From: Laguncularia racemosa
Lineage: Eukaryota > Streptophyta > Magnoliopsida > Myrtales > Combretaceae
Assembly (NCBI GenBank): GCA_037954665.1
Contig: JBBMOL010000092.1
Span: 1,240,001 to 1,304,000, forward strand
Reading direction: 5' to 3'
DNA: 64,000 nucleotides
Shown here: positions 44,230-55,823 of the stretch, piece by piece
How positions within the stretch are numbered: the stretch's first letter is position 1
Layout of the letters: every line of letters begins with the position of its first letter
Program-made: the position numbers and the translations under genes
The notes under the pieces: generated by a model
The model's input: only the letters and a program-made list of their open reading frames with translations
Told to the model about the DNA's origin: nothing
The model's database searches: none

Positions 44230-45517
44230 ATATTTCGCGTAAGTAGAAAATAAAAACGCTGATATTGTTTCCAATACTGCTGGGTCAGTTGTTGAAGCCG
44301 ATATCCTTGATCACGAAATAATATAAGAAAATTGGCAAAAACATGAACAAAGCGGAATTTCAATTGACGAGTCGGTGGAGACAGTAAATCTAAGAAGCAT
44401 GGAAAAACCTAAAAACCTCAAAATCGGGACCGGTTTAAGTGCCGAGCAAAAGTGTGAAATGACCGAGCTGTTAACTGAATATGCAGATGTTTTTGCCTGG
44501 TCATATGGTGACATGCCAGGACTAGACCAATCAATAGTGGTTCATAGGCTTCCCACTAGGGAAGATGTCAAACCTAAAAAACAGAAATTGAGAAGATTTA
44601 GGCCGGACATCTTACTAAAGATTAAGGAAGAAGTCAAGAAACTACTAAAAGTAGGGTTCATCGAAGTGTCCGATTACCTAGAATGGGTAGCAAATATAGT
44701 CCATGTTATGAAAAAGAATGGAAAAGTACGCGTATGCGTAGACTTCCGGGACTTAAACCAAGCTACGCCAAAGGATAACTTCCCCCTACCTCACATTGAT
44801 GTTCTAGTGGACAACACTGTAGGAAACCATCTTTTCTCATTTATGGACGGTTTCTCAAGATATAATCAAATAAAAATGGTTGAAGAAGATAAAACCAAAA
44901 CGACTTTCATCACAACATGGAGAACTTTTTGTTACAAAGTCATGCCCTTTGGTTTGAAAAACGCCGGGGCAACGTATCAAAGAGCCATGGTCGCGATACT
45001 TCACGACATGATGCATCGAGAAGTCGAAGTATACGTCGATGACATGATAGCCAAATCTAAAGAAAAAGAAATCCATATAGATATCCTGAGGAAATTGTTT
45101 AAACGACTGAGAAAATTCCAGCTCAAGTTAAATCCGGAGAAGTGCACTTTCGAGGTCACAACGGGGAAATTGTTAGGGTTTGTTATAAGCCGGGAAGGCA
45201 TTAAAATCAACCATGACAAAGTAAAGTCTATATTAGAGCTACCTTCCCCACGCACTGTTAAAGAGGTAAGAAGTTTGCTGGGAAGATTAAATTATATAGC
45301 TCGTTTTATCTCACAGCTCACAGATAAGTGCCGGCTACTATTCCGTCTGTTGAAAAAGAATGTCACAGTAGAATGGGACGACGAATGCGAAGAAGCATTT
45401 AGGACGATCAAAGACTATCTCATAAAACCTCAAGTCTTGATAGTCCCGAAGCAAGGGGAGCCCTTATTCTTATACCTCACGATACTCCCTGAATCCATGG
45501 GATGCGTGTTAGGGTAA
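44230..45517 (+). pseudogene. Reverse transcriptase of the Tat/Ogre-like element
   Basis: The long open stretch 44375-45517 (380 codons) holds almost the whole RT: KKQKLRRFRPD, KVRVCVDFRDLNQATPKDNF, FMDGFSRYNQIKM, TTWRTFCYKVMPFGLKNAGATY, and the catalytic box VYVDDMIAKS (about 45029). It continues through the connection (LGRLNYIARFISQLT) into the start of RNase H before a TAA at 45515-45517, where the family has glutamine. The RT core itself looks undamaged. Confidence 0.9.
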
Positions 45518-46400
45518 AAAGATGAAGAGGGAAGGGAGTGTTCCATATATTATTTGAGCAAGAAATTCACAGACGGGGAACAGAGGTATGCAGAGGTAGA
45601 GAGGACTTGTTGTGCTCTGATTTGGGTCATGCACCGGTTAAGGCAATACACCATTTACTATCATATTAAGCTGCTGACAAGACATGATCCTTTGAAATAC
45701 TTGGCGGAGAAACCCGTTTTGATAAGGAGAATCTCTAAATGGAAAATGCTCCTATCAGAGTTTGACATCACATACATAAATCAAAACTAGATGAAAGGGC
45801 AAGCCTTAGCCGACCAATTGGTAGAACACCCTGTCGAGGCAGATTCCCTAGAGCTACAAGCCCAATTCCTGGACGAAAATATATTAACAGTGGAAGGTAT
45901 ACCGGTAGAAGACCGTGGGATAAAGTAGAACCCTAAGTGGAAAATGTTCTTCGACGAAGCTGCCAACGTATTCGGTTGCGAGATCGGGGCAGTGTTGATA
46001 TCCCCAGACGGCACACAATTCCCTACAGCGACAAGACTCACATTTCCATATACCAATAATATTGCGGAATATGAGGCGTGCATTCTCGGCCTCAAAATGG
46101 CTTGCCAAATGGAAATCCGCGAATTAGAAGTATACGGGGATTCATCACTCATCATACTATAGATAAGAGGGGAATACAAGACTAAAGACCTCAAACTGGT
46201 ACCATACCATCAACATTTGACAGAGCTAATCAAAGAATTCAAGGCAATTACTTTCACATATATCCCAAGAACTCAGAATCAGTTTGCAGATGCACTCGCC
46301 ACACTAGCATCTATGATCCAGATAACAGCGAGAGCCGAAGTCCAACCAATGAAAATAGACATCGAAAATCGGCCCGCCTACTGTTTAACAATTGAAAAAG
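45518..46400 (+). pseudogene. Two RNase H regions of the Tat/Ogre-like element
   Basis: The gypsy RNase H continues at 45540-45790 (YYLSKKFTDGEQRYAEVERT, HDPLKYLAEKPV, ISKWKMLLSEFDI). A second, archaeal-type RNase H follows at 45944-46310 (MFFDEAANVFGCEIGAVLIS, NNIAEYEACILGLKMA, YGDSSLI, and NQFADALATLASM). The D-E-D set of the second domain is recognisable. Stops occur at 45788, 45927 and 46159. Two RNase H domains in tandem are diagnostic of the Tat lineage. Confidence 0.85.
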
Positions 46401-47665
46401 CACAAGATGACAAGCCTTGGTATCACGACATCAAAACCTTTCTCCAAGAAAGCAAATACCCTGAAATGGCTAGCAAGAATGACCAAAGAACACTCAGAAG
46501 GTTAGCAAGCCATTTCTTATTAAGTGGGTCTATACTTTACAAAAGATCGTCTGATACTACCTTGTTAAGATGTGTGGATAAAAATGAAGCCTGTGAACTG
46601 ATAAAAGAGGTACATGAAGGAGTATGTGGACCTCATATGAATGGCTACATGTTGGCCTGAAAAATCATAAGGTTAGGATACTATTGGCTAACCATGGAAT
46701 CGGATTGCATCAAATATGTCAAGCACTGTCATTTGTGTCAAGTATATGCAAACTGGATAAACGCTCCGCCCAACGAGCTACACTTGTTGTCAGCACCATG
46801 GCCTTTCTCCATGTGAGGAATCAACATAATTGGCCCAATCACTCCGACAGCATCCAATGGCCATAGGTTCATATTGGTGGCAATTGATTACTTTACCAAA
46901 TGGGTAGAAGCTTCATCATATGCCAATGTCACCAAAGGGGTGATAGTCTGTTTCTTAAAAAGGGACATAATAGCTCGATATAGAGTTCCTGAGTCCATCA
47001 TCACCAATAATGGTACCAATCTTAATAACAAGTCGATGACAGGTTTATGTCAACAATTCCACATAAACCATAGAAATTCAACTCCCTACCGGCCTAAGAT
47101 GAACGGGGCAATAGAAGCAACCAACAAGGATATCAAAAAGATCATTGAAAAAATGACAACTACTTACAAAGATTGGCACGAAATGTTACCGTTTGCTCTC
47201 ATGGCTTATAGGACTTCAATAAGAACATCTACTGGAGCTACCCCATATTCATTGGTATATGGTACTGAGGCAGTGCTACCAGTCGAGGTCGAAATACCGT
47301 TATTCAGAATTCTGTCAGAAACTCAGTTAACTGAATCAAACTGGGTAAAGAAGAGGCTTGATCAGCTGAATCTGATTGATGAAAAAAGACTCATTGCACT
47401 ATGTCATGGCCAGTGTTACCAACAAAGGATGGCTCGAGCATTTAACAAGAAGATAAGGCCTCGATACTTCAAAGAAGGGGATCTAGTGCTAAGGAAGGCT
47501 CTCCCGAATGCCCAAGACTCTAGAGGAAAATTTTCCCCGAATTATGAGGGTCCGTATGTGGTAAAAAAGGTATTGTCAGGAGGTGCTTTGATATTGACTC
47601 AAATGGATGGTCTAGAATTGAGAGACCCCATTAATGCAGATGCTATAAAGATGTACTATCCTTAG
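46400..47665 (+). pseudogene. Integrase of the Tat/Ogre-like element
   Basis: An HHCC-type zinc region (46560-46760, ending in YVKHCHLCQVYAN) is broken by a frame change near 46660 and a TGA in PWPFSM. The core (46874-47300) shows AIDYFTKWVEA, then IITNNGTN where the second catalytic aspartate (TDNG) is replaced by asparagine at 47006-47008, then MNGAIEATNK with the catalytic glutamate. The C-terminal domain (RPRYFKEGDLVLRK, NYEGPYVVKKVLSGGALIL) is intact to the stop at 47663-47665. The loss of one catalytic residue alone should inactivate strand transfer. Confidence 0.88.
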
Positions 47666-49558
47666 GCAAGGGAATTGAAATTTTGCCAGTGTTTATGAAA
47701 GCCAATATTTAATACAAAATTCGTTGAGTCTAGTTTTCATTTTTTACAAGCAAAGTTAATGTCTCTGAATGGTCGATAATTCCAACCAATTACCAATTAC
47801 AACAAACATTCCTAAACACATTACCCATCACTTCACCAATGAAGGATAAACACTAAAATGATACCGAATCTTAATAAATTTTGTAATATAATTCCATCTA
47901 CTCTTAAGCATTAAAACTAGTGCATTAGTAGGATAACACTACCGTCAAAAGAGCCATGCGCACAAGAAAGGAAGCACATCAAGATTTTCAACCCCGTGTC
48001 AAGATAAGAAGAAGTGAAGTAGGAACAAACCAGCACGAATGTTCGGTTGTTTGGTTGCTATTCACGATAAATTGGCAAGCATATTAAAATAAATAAATAT
48101 CATCCACATATCATGAAAACATCAAATCATGTAACCCAGTCAGTAGAAGCATTTTCAAAAGCATAAGATTAATCAGCCCACAATAGGGCACTTGTCTAAA
48201 CATCTCCTTGAAAAGGTTAGTCAACTCGTAATAGGGCACTTTCCTGGATATCCCTTCCTAAAGTTAGCCTATAAGGGCACCTTTCAAGATATTTTTTCCT
48301 ATCATAGGTTAATCAGCCCACAGAGGGGGCACTTTCCTAAACTTCATCTCTCAGGGTTAGCCCATAAGGGTACCCTTTCGAGACATTTTGTCATAGGTTA
48401 GTTAGCCCTCATTGGGGCACTTCCCTGCACATTCTCTCTTAGGGTCGGCCCACAAGGGCACCTTTTTGAGAAGTTTCTCTATGCCATAGGTTAGTCAGCC
48501 CACAATGGGGTACTTTCCTAAATATCTCGTGGGGTCAGCACATTGGGGCACCTTTTGAAACATGTATTCCTACCATGGATTAGTCAGCCCATAGAGGGGC
48601 ACATTCCTAGATATCCTCTCATAGGGTCAGCCCACAAGGGCACCTTTTTTTGACATTTTTCTATGCTATAAGTTAGTCAGCCCACAATAGGGCACTCTCT
48701 TAAATATCTTGTCTCAAGGTTAGCTTGTAGGGGCACCTTTCGAGACATTTTCCCCCAGGGTCGTGAGTCTAAGAAGACACTTCCCGCTAGGGTTAGTTAG
48801 CCCGTAATGGGGCACTTTTCCAAACACACCTTCTAAATGTCAGCCCACAGAGGCACCTTTTGAGGCATGTCCTCTTGCTATAGGTCAGTTAGCCCGCGAA
48901 GGGGCACTTTCCTAAACACCTTTTCCTAAAGTTAGCTCATAGGAGCACTTTTCGAATCCATCGATTAGTTAGCTCAGGGGAGCACTTCTCGAATCGATTA
49001 GTTAGCTCAGAGGAGCACTTTTCGAATCTATCAATCAGTTAGCTCAGAGGAGCACTCTTCGGATCCATCAATTAGTCAGCTCGTAGGAGCACTTTTGATG
49101 ACCGATCAGTCAGCTCATAGGATCACTCTTCGAAGGTATTTTTCCAAACAGTCGCTAGTCTAGTCAGACGCTTCTATTGACGGGTGGCCAGCTCATAAGA
49201 GTGCTTCCTAAGATAATCTTCTCTTCATGGTTGCCAGTTCGATAAGACGTTTCCTCTCATCAGCTATTCTACACTCCTAAACAATGTTTGAGATATTTCC
49301 TATCGCCAAGTAGTCAACCCATATAGCAATTTTTGGGAAGATACATTAATCTAGATTGTTAGGACCAATCCCTAAGCAATACCAACCATCACAAAAGACT
49401 CATGAGATTATTAGCTCATGGAGCATTTTCCTACCAGAAACCAAATTCTAGATAACCAGCCAAATCAAGGTGTTATCCATTCAATCAAGAGGCCAAAAAT
49501 GGCGTCTTTCTTGTCTTTGTAGTTAAGTTTTTCAAACTTTACTACAAAGAGGGGCAGC
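47666..49558 (+). other. 3' non-coding region of the Tat/Ogre-like element
   Basis: Between the pol stop and the 3' LTR. Contains the tandem array at about 48170-49150, then unique sequence and the polypurine tract ending at 49558. No open frame of interest. Confidence 0.8.
48170..49150 (+). repeat. Tandem repeat array in the element's 3' region
   Basis: About 90-bp units, each made of two related halves with the core 'agtcagccca-caa-gggcac' and 'tttcc...' or 'tttcgagacattt'. Roughly eight long units run to about 48950. Then the period drops to about 35-50 bp units ('gttagctcaggggagcactt'). Units differ by many substitutions, so the array is not recently homogenised. Confidence 0.85.
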
Positions 49559-51625
49559 TGTAAACACTCCATTTTTTCCCTAAGGATCAATAATAATCAA
49601 CAATAGTTAATTTTCAATTTTTTTCAATTTTTTTCTCTAATTTGGCAAAAATAGGAAAAATATTCAAAAAATAAAAATAAATAGGAAAATACATCAATTT
49701 TGGAAAATAATTTCAGAAATGACAATGATAAGAATTAAATAATTTTTACAAATTTTTGAAATTTCAAAAAATAGAAAAAAATAAAAAAATCGCATTGCAT
49801 ATCTACAATTTGCGAAATAAATAAAATCGCGAAAGTGGGCTAGCTTAGCTGGTCCGAACTAGGGTCAGGCACGCGCGGGGCTGCGAGGTCAGGGGTTCGA
49901 AACGCGAGGGAAGTAGAATCCGCGTTTTGCGAAATTTTACTTTGCTTGGGACACGTGTCAGCATCCGATTGGCTGGGGCGAATGTATGCGCCGGGCGCGT
50001 GATCGTCTTCAACCTCTATCCGAGATCGCCGGCGAGGAGAAAAATCCGAATTTCGACTGTTTTGATTCGATTTTTTGCACAAATCCAACGGATTTTCAAC
50101 AAAAATAAGATAAACATCATCCAATTGGAATCAAATCGCAACAAATCGATGGATTTACACAAATCGGAGTTGGTTTTTTTAACCGCAAATCCGATTTGCT
50201 TCGATCGGTGGAAATCCGAGCTTATTCAGCTCGATTTTGAACGCCTATAAATAGAGGATGAAGTGGAGAGGCAGAATCACGGATCAAAAGTGAGAAAAAG
50301 GAGAGAATCGAAGCCTCGTCAGAGTTGTTCAAAACCGCGACCACCGATCAAGCATCGAGCAGCCACCGGGAGGCGTTTCTGTAGCAAACTACCGCCACAG
50401 TTGAGTTCCTTACCCTCGAAAACCTAGGAATCGACACCTCAACCGCTTCGAAAGGTCGCTGGAACTCCGTAAACGAGCACTCTCAACCGCCACATCCGAT
50501 CGACCCAACCCGACCCGCTTCAACCCGATCCGACTCGACCCGCACACGGACCCGGATCTAGGTAAGTTGGATTTTCTGATTTTTTGTATTTATTTTATTT
50601 ATTTAGTTATTTTATTTATTTCGAATTTATTTATTTATTTTTTATTTATAATTAAAAAAATAGAAAAAAATGTTAGAAATTAGATTATTTTTTTTAGGAT
50701 TTAATTTAAGATGAATGATAAAAATAAAAATAATTATAATAATAAATAATAAAAATGTAGAAAATTTATAAAGAAAATAATAAAAATATTAGAAAAGAAT
50801 AATAATAAAAATTTAGATTTTAGAATAGGATAGATAAAAATCTAGGAGAAAAATTTTCAATAAAAATTATAAAAATTATGAAATTCATAAAAAATTACAA
50901 AAAAATAATAAAAAAATCAATAAAAGTTTATAATAGTAGAAATGAGTTGAAAAATAAAAAAAAAAATGAAATTTTTATCACTTAGAAAAATCATTTTCTT
51001 AAATAAATCCAAAATTGGTTCTTTCCTTAAAATTATTATTTTCAAAAATCGAATAATTAAGCTTAGGTTTAGATTTTTTAGAAAAATCCTAAAATGGTAA
51101 AAAAAACATAAATCAAAAGAAATTTCACAATTAAAATCCACAAATACACTAAACTTTTTTCAGGAAAACGAACTACGGCACATTTGATCCTGAATAGCAG
51201 GTACGTAGGCACCTATTTGGGGCAACCCTAAAAAGGAATAAAAATAATTTTCCTAGAATAATTCACTCAAAAATACAATAAAAGATAACAAGAAATAAAT
51301 AAAAGACATTTCTAGATAAGGTTAAGATTTTAGGAGATTAGGGTGGTAACCTTAGGGTTTTAATAGGTTAGCCTCCAAACTTAGAAACTCTGGTTTTCCC
51401 TTTCCTCTTTTCACAAAAATGAAAAAGGAAATCACGCTGAGTAGTGGTCCAAATTAGGATTAATCTGCTCAATTAATCCTAGTTCAATCTTTCCCAACAA
51501 CAGTTGGGTGGCGACTTAAAAAAATAAAACGAAATTCTTAACTCAAGTCGAGGATCTGCATTAGATAAGCATAGGGTCTAGTATAAATTGTATTAGGAAT
51601 GGGAAATCAAACATTAGACTCGACA
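49559..51625 (+). repeat. 3' LTR of the Tat/Ogre-like element
   Basis: 2067 bp, collinear with the 5' LTR. It carries a tRNA-like module (49837-49905, B box GGTTCGAAAC intact), a perfect G-box palindrome ACACGTGT (49951-49958) where the 5' LTR has ACATGTGT, a TATA box near 50247, and the intron-like segment 50562-51163 (CTAG/GTAAGT ... TTTTTTCAG). Confidence 0.92.
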
Positions 51626-51630
51626 ACACT

Positions 51631-51899
51631 CATACACATCTTATTCTCTCTTGCTAAATTGGGGTTGTTATCACAAAAATCGCATACTAGAGCTACAACT
51701 TTTAAATCTATAAATTGCATATTTGAAATACAATTTCTTTGTAAATGGCCACACGAGCAAAAATCACATTATGGACTTATGATATTGGAGCAATATTTCA
51801 TAAAGTAGTTTCGCCATGATTTTTTTTTTTTTTTTTACAAATTAGTCTTTTAACAAGGGGCATTTTCACCAATTCCTCTAATTGAGTGCGTAATAAAAA
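51631..51899. other. Right flank of the Tat/Ogre-like insertion
   Basis: Unique sequence that was contiguous with 37341-37697 before the element inserted. No gene seen. A poly-T run lies at 51821-51835. Confidence 0.5.
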
Positions 51900-53250
51900 A
51901 TGGAATAATTTTAGAGAATTATACTTTTAGTCCTTAACATTTATGTACTTTTCTATATGAGTCCTTAACTTTTTCTTTTTTTCTTCTATTTAAGTTTTCA
52001 ATGTTTTTAAAATTTTACAAAAATAGAACTTTCATTAAATACGTTAAACTTTTTATTTATCCCGGTCATGTATTAGCTTTCAACTAACCTTGTACTAATT
52101 GGCCAATATGGTTAGGGTATGGATAAATTTTTCCAACCCATTTTCTTACTTTTATTTTTTTTTATTTTCATTTATTATATTATATCATTATATATTTAAC
52201 ATTATTTTTTATTGTATTATGTAAATAAATATATTTAATATTATTATTTCATTAATTTAATTATTGTGGACTAATTTGAAGTTGATATATGTTACGAATA
52301 GATAAAAAATTTAATAGATTTGAAAGATTTTTTTTTTTGTTTATTGATTTGATACTTTTTATTACTTTTGTTTTATCTCTATGACAATATTGAATCATCA
52401 ACTATTTCAAATCCATTATATCATATTTTATTTAGAAAATAAGTTTGGCACCAAACAAAACTCTCTTACAGTACTTAAAAGACCTTAAAATTTTTTGTCA
52501 CTTTGAATCTAATAATAGAAAAATCTTGGAACAATACAATTTAAAAACTCTCATCTAAAATCCAACTTAACAATTCTTTTCAATCACTACCTTAGTACCA
52601 CCCAACTACCACTACCACCACTACTACTACTGTGATTACCACTACCATATTATCATAATCAACATCACTACTACCACTGTTGTCATTACCATCAATATTA
52701 CATTAGCAACATCTTTCCATTCACCATCACCACATTATTATCACTATGCCATCACCATTGTTACACTGTCCTCATCACCTTAAGAACTCCATACACTACC
52801 ATTATCATCACTATTATTTTCCTATATTAATGTCATTATCGCTACAACTTTATGACCATTTTTATTACCTCAATCATTGTATTACTAACATCTTCACTAC
52901 ATTGTATTATTATTACTATAACCACCTCATATAGCTACCCTACTATCATCATCGTTGTTATTACCAATAGATTAATGAATGTCTTTTTTTTTTTGGTCGA
53001 AAGGTGTCACCAATTACAGTAATCATGACCGGCTGCAATGAGTCAACAATATTGGTGATATTATAGCAATGGTAGTGATCCAACAATGGTACTAGCAATG
53101 GTTGCAACAATACTAAGACAATGATGGAATAGAGAAATGTAATTGAAATAAATAAATAATGTAACTATCAAGATCACTATTCTTGTATAATATTTAAGCT
53201 CAACAAACAACATATAGCATAAAATGAAAAAATCTTGTAATGTACTTAAT
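51900..53250. repeat. Copy B of the AT/CAY-rich repeated segment
   Basis: Collinear with copy A (35581-37340) but without the MITE-like insertion. Carries its own imperfect CAY tract (52570-52980) followed by an RTG tract (53040-53120). Confidence 0.6.
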
Positions 53251-54600
53251 ACACCTAGAAACTTATGTTGTATTTCTTATGCTATACTATATTGTTTTCT
53301 TTATCATGTATTGTATTAGAAACCAATTGTTAGATATATATTAATATTAATTAGTGAACATGTGCCAATTTTCAACTAGTTTATAATAATCAATTCAATA
53401 AGATATATTATTAAATGTATTTGATTAATATTATTATAAAAATAATTACAAATTAATTGATTAATATTAAATAAGAGAGATAAAATCTAACTATGAAAAA
53501 CGTTAAAAATGAAAGCAGAAATATACAAAATAATAAAGGGTAAAAACACAATTATACAAAACGAAATATCCCTAAAATTATTCAATTATTTCAAAGGAGA
53601 GTTTATTTTATTCAATCCATACAATGATTTTATTTAATGTAAAGATTATATTCACGTACTTATTGTGGGAAAAAAAGAGTCCTATGTAGTTAAATGAAGT
53701 TTATTATACAGAAATAGAAATATTACTCTTTATACAACTATCATCTTATCAACACCACTGCTGCTATTATTAGACCAATGCATGTCACTATTGCTGGCGC
53801 TGATGTTGGTGATGGTAATGGGAGAGGTAAGATGGTGATGAAATAGAAAAATGTAATTGCAGTAAATATACGATATAATAAACGTGATAACTATTAGGAT
53901 TGTTATTTTAAGATCATACGCCCGTATAACAAACAACATACTACGAAAAAAGAAAAAAAAAAGAAAAGAAAAAGAAAACTTATATTATATCATGTTCTTT
54001 GTACCATATTAAAATTCAAACACTATATATCTAATAAATTTTATTGTATGGCAATACAAGTATTATTAAAATCTTTACCCATATGAACAAAGTTTGCCAA
54101 AGTTTCACCAAAGACTTTGTCACGATAGTATGAACAGCCAAGAGCCAAGTCAATTAAGTCAAATTTTAGGAAAAATAAGACCAATTCAAATGGGTTTGAC
54201 CAACATCTAGCTTTCGTTGGAAACAGAAGCCACTTTGTTCATGCTACTGCCGCCCCTGGTAACAACCTTAAATGAGCAAAACAATTTATTTATTGCTTAC
54301 TCCAAATACTTTGATTCTTTCTTCGTGTCAATTTGCTTTAGTTATCACGTGTAAACAGTGGGGCAACTTGTTTTGGTGAACCGGTTTGAACCGATGTTAT
54401 AAGGTAAATTCAATATTATACAAGTAGTCTTTGTCAAGCCCTTTGTTTGTGTATACTATTTTTCTTTTTTCTTCTTTGTATGTGAGATTATAAAATTTCT
54501 ATATAGAATTTAAAACGCTTATGAGTAGATCGGTTTTATTTTTTATTTTATAAGAAACCATTAATCCTCTATATAAAACATATTAATTGTGAAAGAGGTA
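53251..54600. other. Intergenic, AT-rich, no gene seen
   Basis: Another short CAY/RTG-type stretch at 53740-53850. Otherwise nothing recognisable. Confidence 0.5.
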
Positions 54601-55363
54601 TATCCGCATACCGCACCCCATTGTTTAAAACCCTAACCATTGGTTTCTGATGTTCCTGCAAAGTTGAATAAGCTAAATGATGAGTTTAGTGGCTTCAGGG
54701 AGCACTTCTTTATTTATATTGATTTGGCTTGGTTTATGAATAGTCAAGTCTTTGGTATTAGGTGAATTTCAGAAGTTTCCAAATTTCCTCTTCTTTCCCC
54801 TTTCCCTTAAATTTCCACCTCGTGAAGAATATTTTAATTGAAGCCAGCTTCAATGAGAAGGACACATTCTCCGGTTCTTCTCCAACTCTCTCTCTATGTT
54901 TCACATTTTTGTCTCTAAAGTCCAAACGTAAATTTCCTCTTAAATTGCATCATCGCATTCGTCAGAGTCAGACGTTCCACATTCCTCTTAATATCTCATT
55001 TGAAAGAAGGGAAATGCAATCTAATATTTATATAATTAAAGTATAAAGATTTTAGTCTATTATATATGCGTGAAACATAGGTTTCCTCACTCATATATAA
55101 TCATTCCTAAGAAAAGCTATAAGACAGAAAGGAAATATAAAAATAAAAACAAAAAAATAGGGTCTCCAGGAACCCACCTCCCCGTTTCCTCGCAGCCATA
55201 CCTTTTACGTTAGATTCATTGCTTCCTAACTTCTATCAGCCACCTTCCAAGAAGCCTGATTTGCCTGTCTCAAAAAAAAAAATGGAGCGACCGTCCTTAT
55301 GAGGTTGTTCTTAGTTGTCTCCATATGCCCCCAGTTTCTTCTTGGGAACTTCCAATTCCCTCC

Positions 55364-55370
55364 TATATAT
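55364..55370 (+). promoter_or_regulatory. TATA box of the PBP1-like gene
   Basis: TATATAT about 105 bp before the start codon, in 'ccctcctatatatccacaca'. A transcription start near 55395 would give a leader of about 75 bases. This supports the start at 55473 rather than the in-frame ATG at 55299. Confidence 0.55.
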
Positions 55371-55472
55371 CCACACACAAAGCCATGTCTTTCCATCATC
55401 TGCTTCTCCTTCTCTCTCTCAAGACTCCAAAGACCGAGACTTTATTCTCAAAGATCGAATCTTTCTCCACAA

Positions 55473-55823
55473 ATGGCATCAAAAAACATGTCTTTCCATG
55501 ATTTTCTTCCTCTGATGGCTGAAAAGCTAGGTGGGGAAGGTTTAATTAGAGAACTATGTAATGGGTTTAATCTTTTGAAGGATAGAGAAAAAGGGGTTAT
55601 TACATTTGATAGTTTGAAAAAGAACTCAGCACTTTTGGGCTTACAATGTTTGAGCGATGATGATCTTAAGTCCATGTTGAAAGAAGGTGATCATGATGGT
55701 GATGGTGCTCTTAGCCAGATGGAGTTTTGTGTTTTGATGTTTAGATTAAGTCCTCAGTTGATGGAAGAGTCTCAGTTTTTGTTAGAAGAAGCTCTTCAAC
55801 AGGAATTTGATGGATTTTGTTAG
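55473..55823 (+). CDS. PBP1/KIC-like single-EF-hand calcium-binding protein
   Basis: 116 codons, single exon, starting MASKNMSFHDFLPLMAEKLG. This small plant family (PINOID-binding protein 1, KIC) has one EF-hand and acts as a calcium sensor binding partner kinases or kinesin-like proteins in the cytosol; PBP1 binds the auxin-signalling kinase PINOID. Visible features: the conserved block GLIRELCNGFNLL (about residues 24-36), KGVITFDSL, and the EF-hand loop DHDGDGALSQME at about residues 73-84 with acidic residues at loop positions 1, 3, 5 and 12. The family hallmark EFCVLMFRLSP follows directly. The C-terminus EEALQQEFDGFC is as long as in relatives. Sequence is closer to PBP1 than to KIC. 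A longer in-frame product from 55299 is unlikely because that ATG lies upstream of the TATA box. A decayed second copy lies at 63328-63500. Confidence 0.9.
   Translation: MASKNMSFHDFLPLMAEKLGGEGLIRELCNGFNLLKDREKGVITFDSLKKNSALLGLQCLSDDDLKSMLKEGDHDGDGALSQMEFCVLMFRLSPQLMEESQFLLEEALQQEFDGFC

Larger units (their letters stand above)
37698..51625 (+). mobile_element. Complete Tat/Ogre-like Ty3/gypsy retrotransposon
   Basis: 13.9 kb, flanked by a perfect 5-bp duplication ACACT (37693-37697 and 51626-51630). LTRs 37698-39802 and 49559-51625 both begin TGTAAACACTCC and end TCGACA. The primer site at 39806-39823 begins TGGCGACTCC, consistent with tRNA-Arg. Internal order: extra ORF1, gag, protease, RT, RNase H, second (archaeal-type) RNase H, integrase, a 3' non-coding region with a tandem array, and polypurine tract (acaaagaggggcagc, 49544-49558). 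Extra ORF1, dual RNase H and 3' tandem repeats are marks of the Tat/Ogre lineage. Numerous nonsense changes show it is inactive. Confidence 0.93.

Noticed and set aside
44105..44230. Ogre-type intron between protease and reverse transcriptase
   Set aside because: The frame is broken here and AG/GT-like sites exist, but no pair is convincing and the segment is far shorter than known Ogre introns.
48170..49150. CRISPR-like regular array
   Set aside because: Units are contiguous, diverged and eukaryotic-transposon-borne, with no distinct spacers or cas genes.
55299..55472. Longer N-terminus for the PBP1-like protein
   Set aside because: In frame, but the ATG lies upstream of the TATA box at 55364, and relatives start at the MAS/FHDF region.
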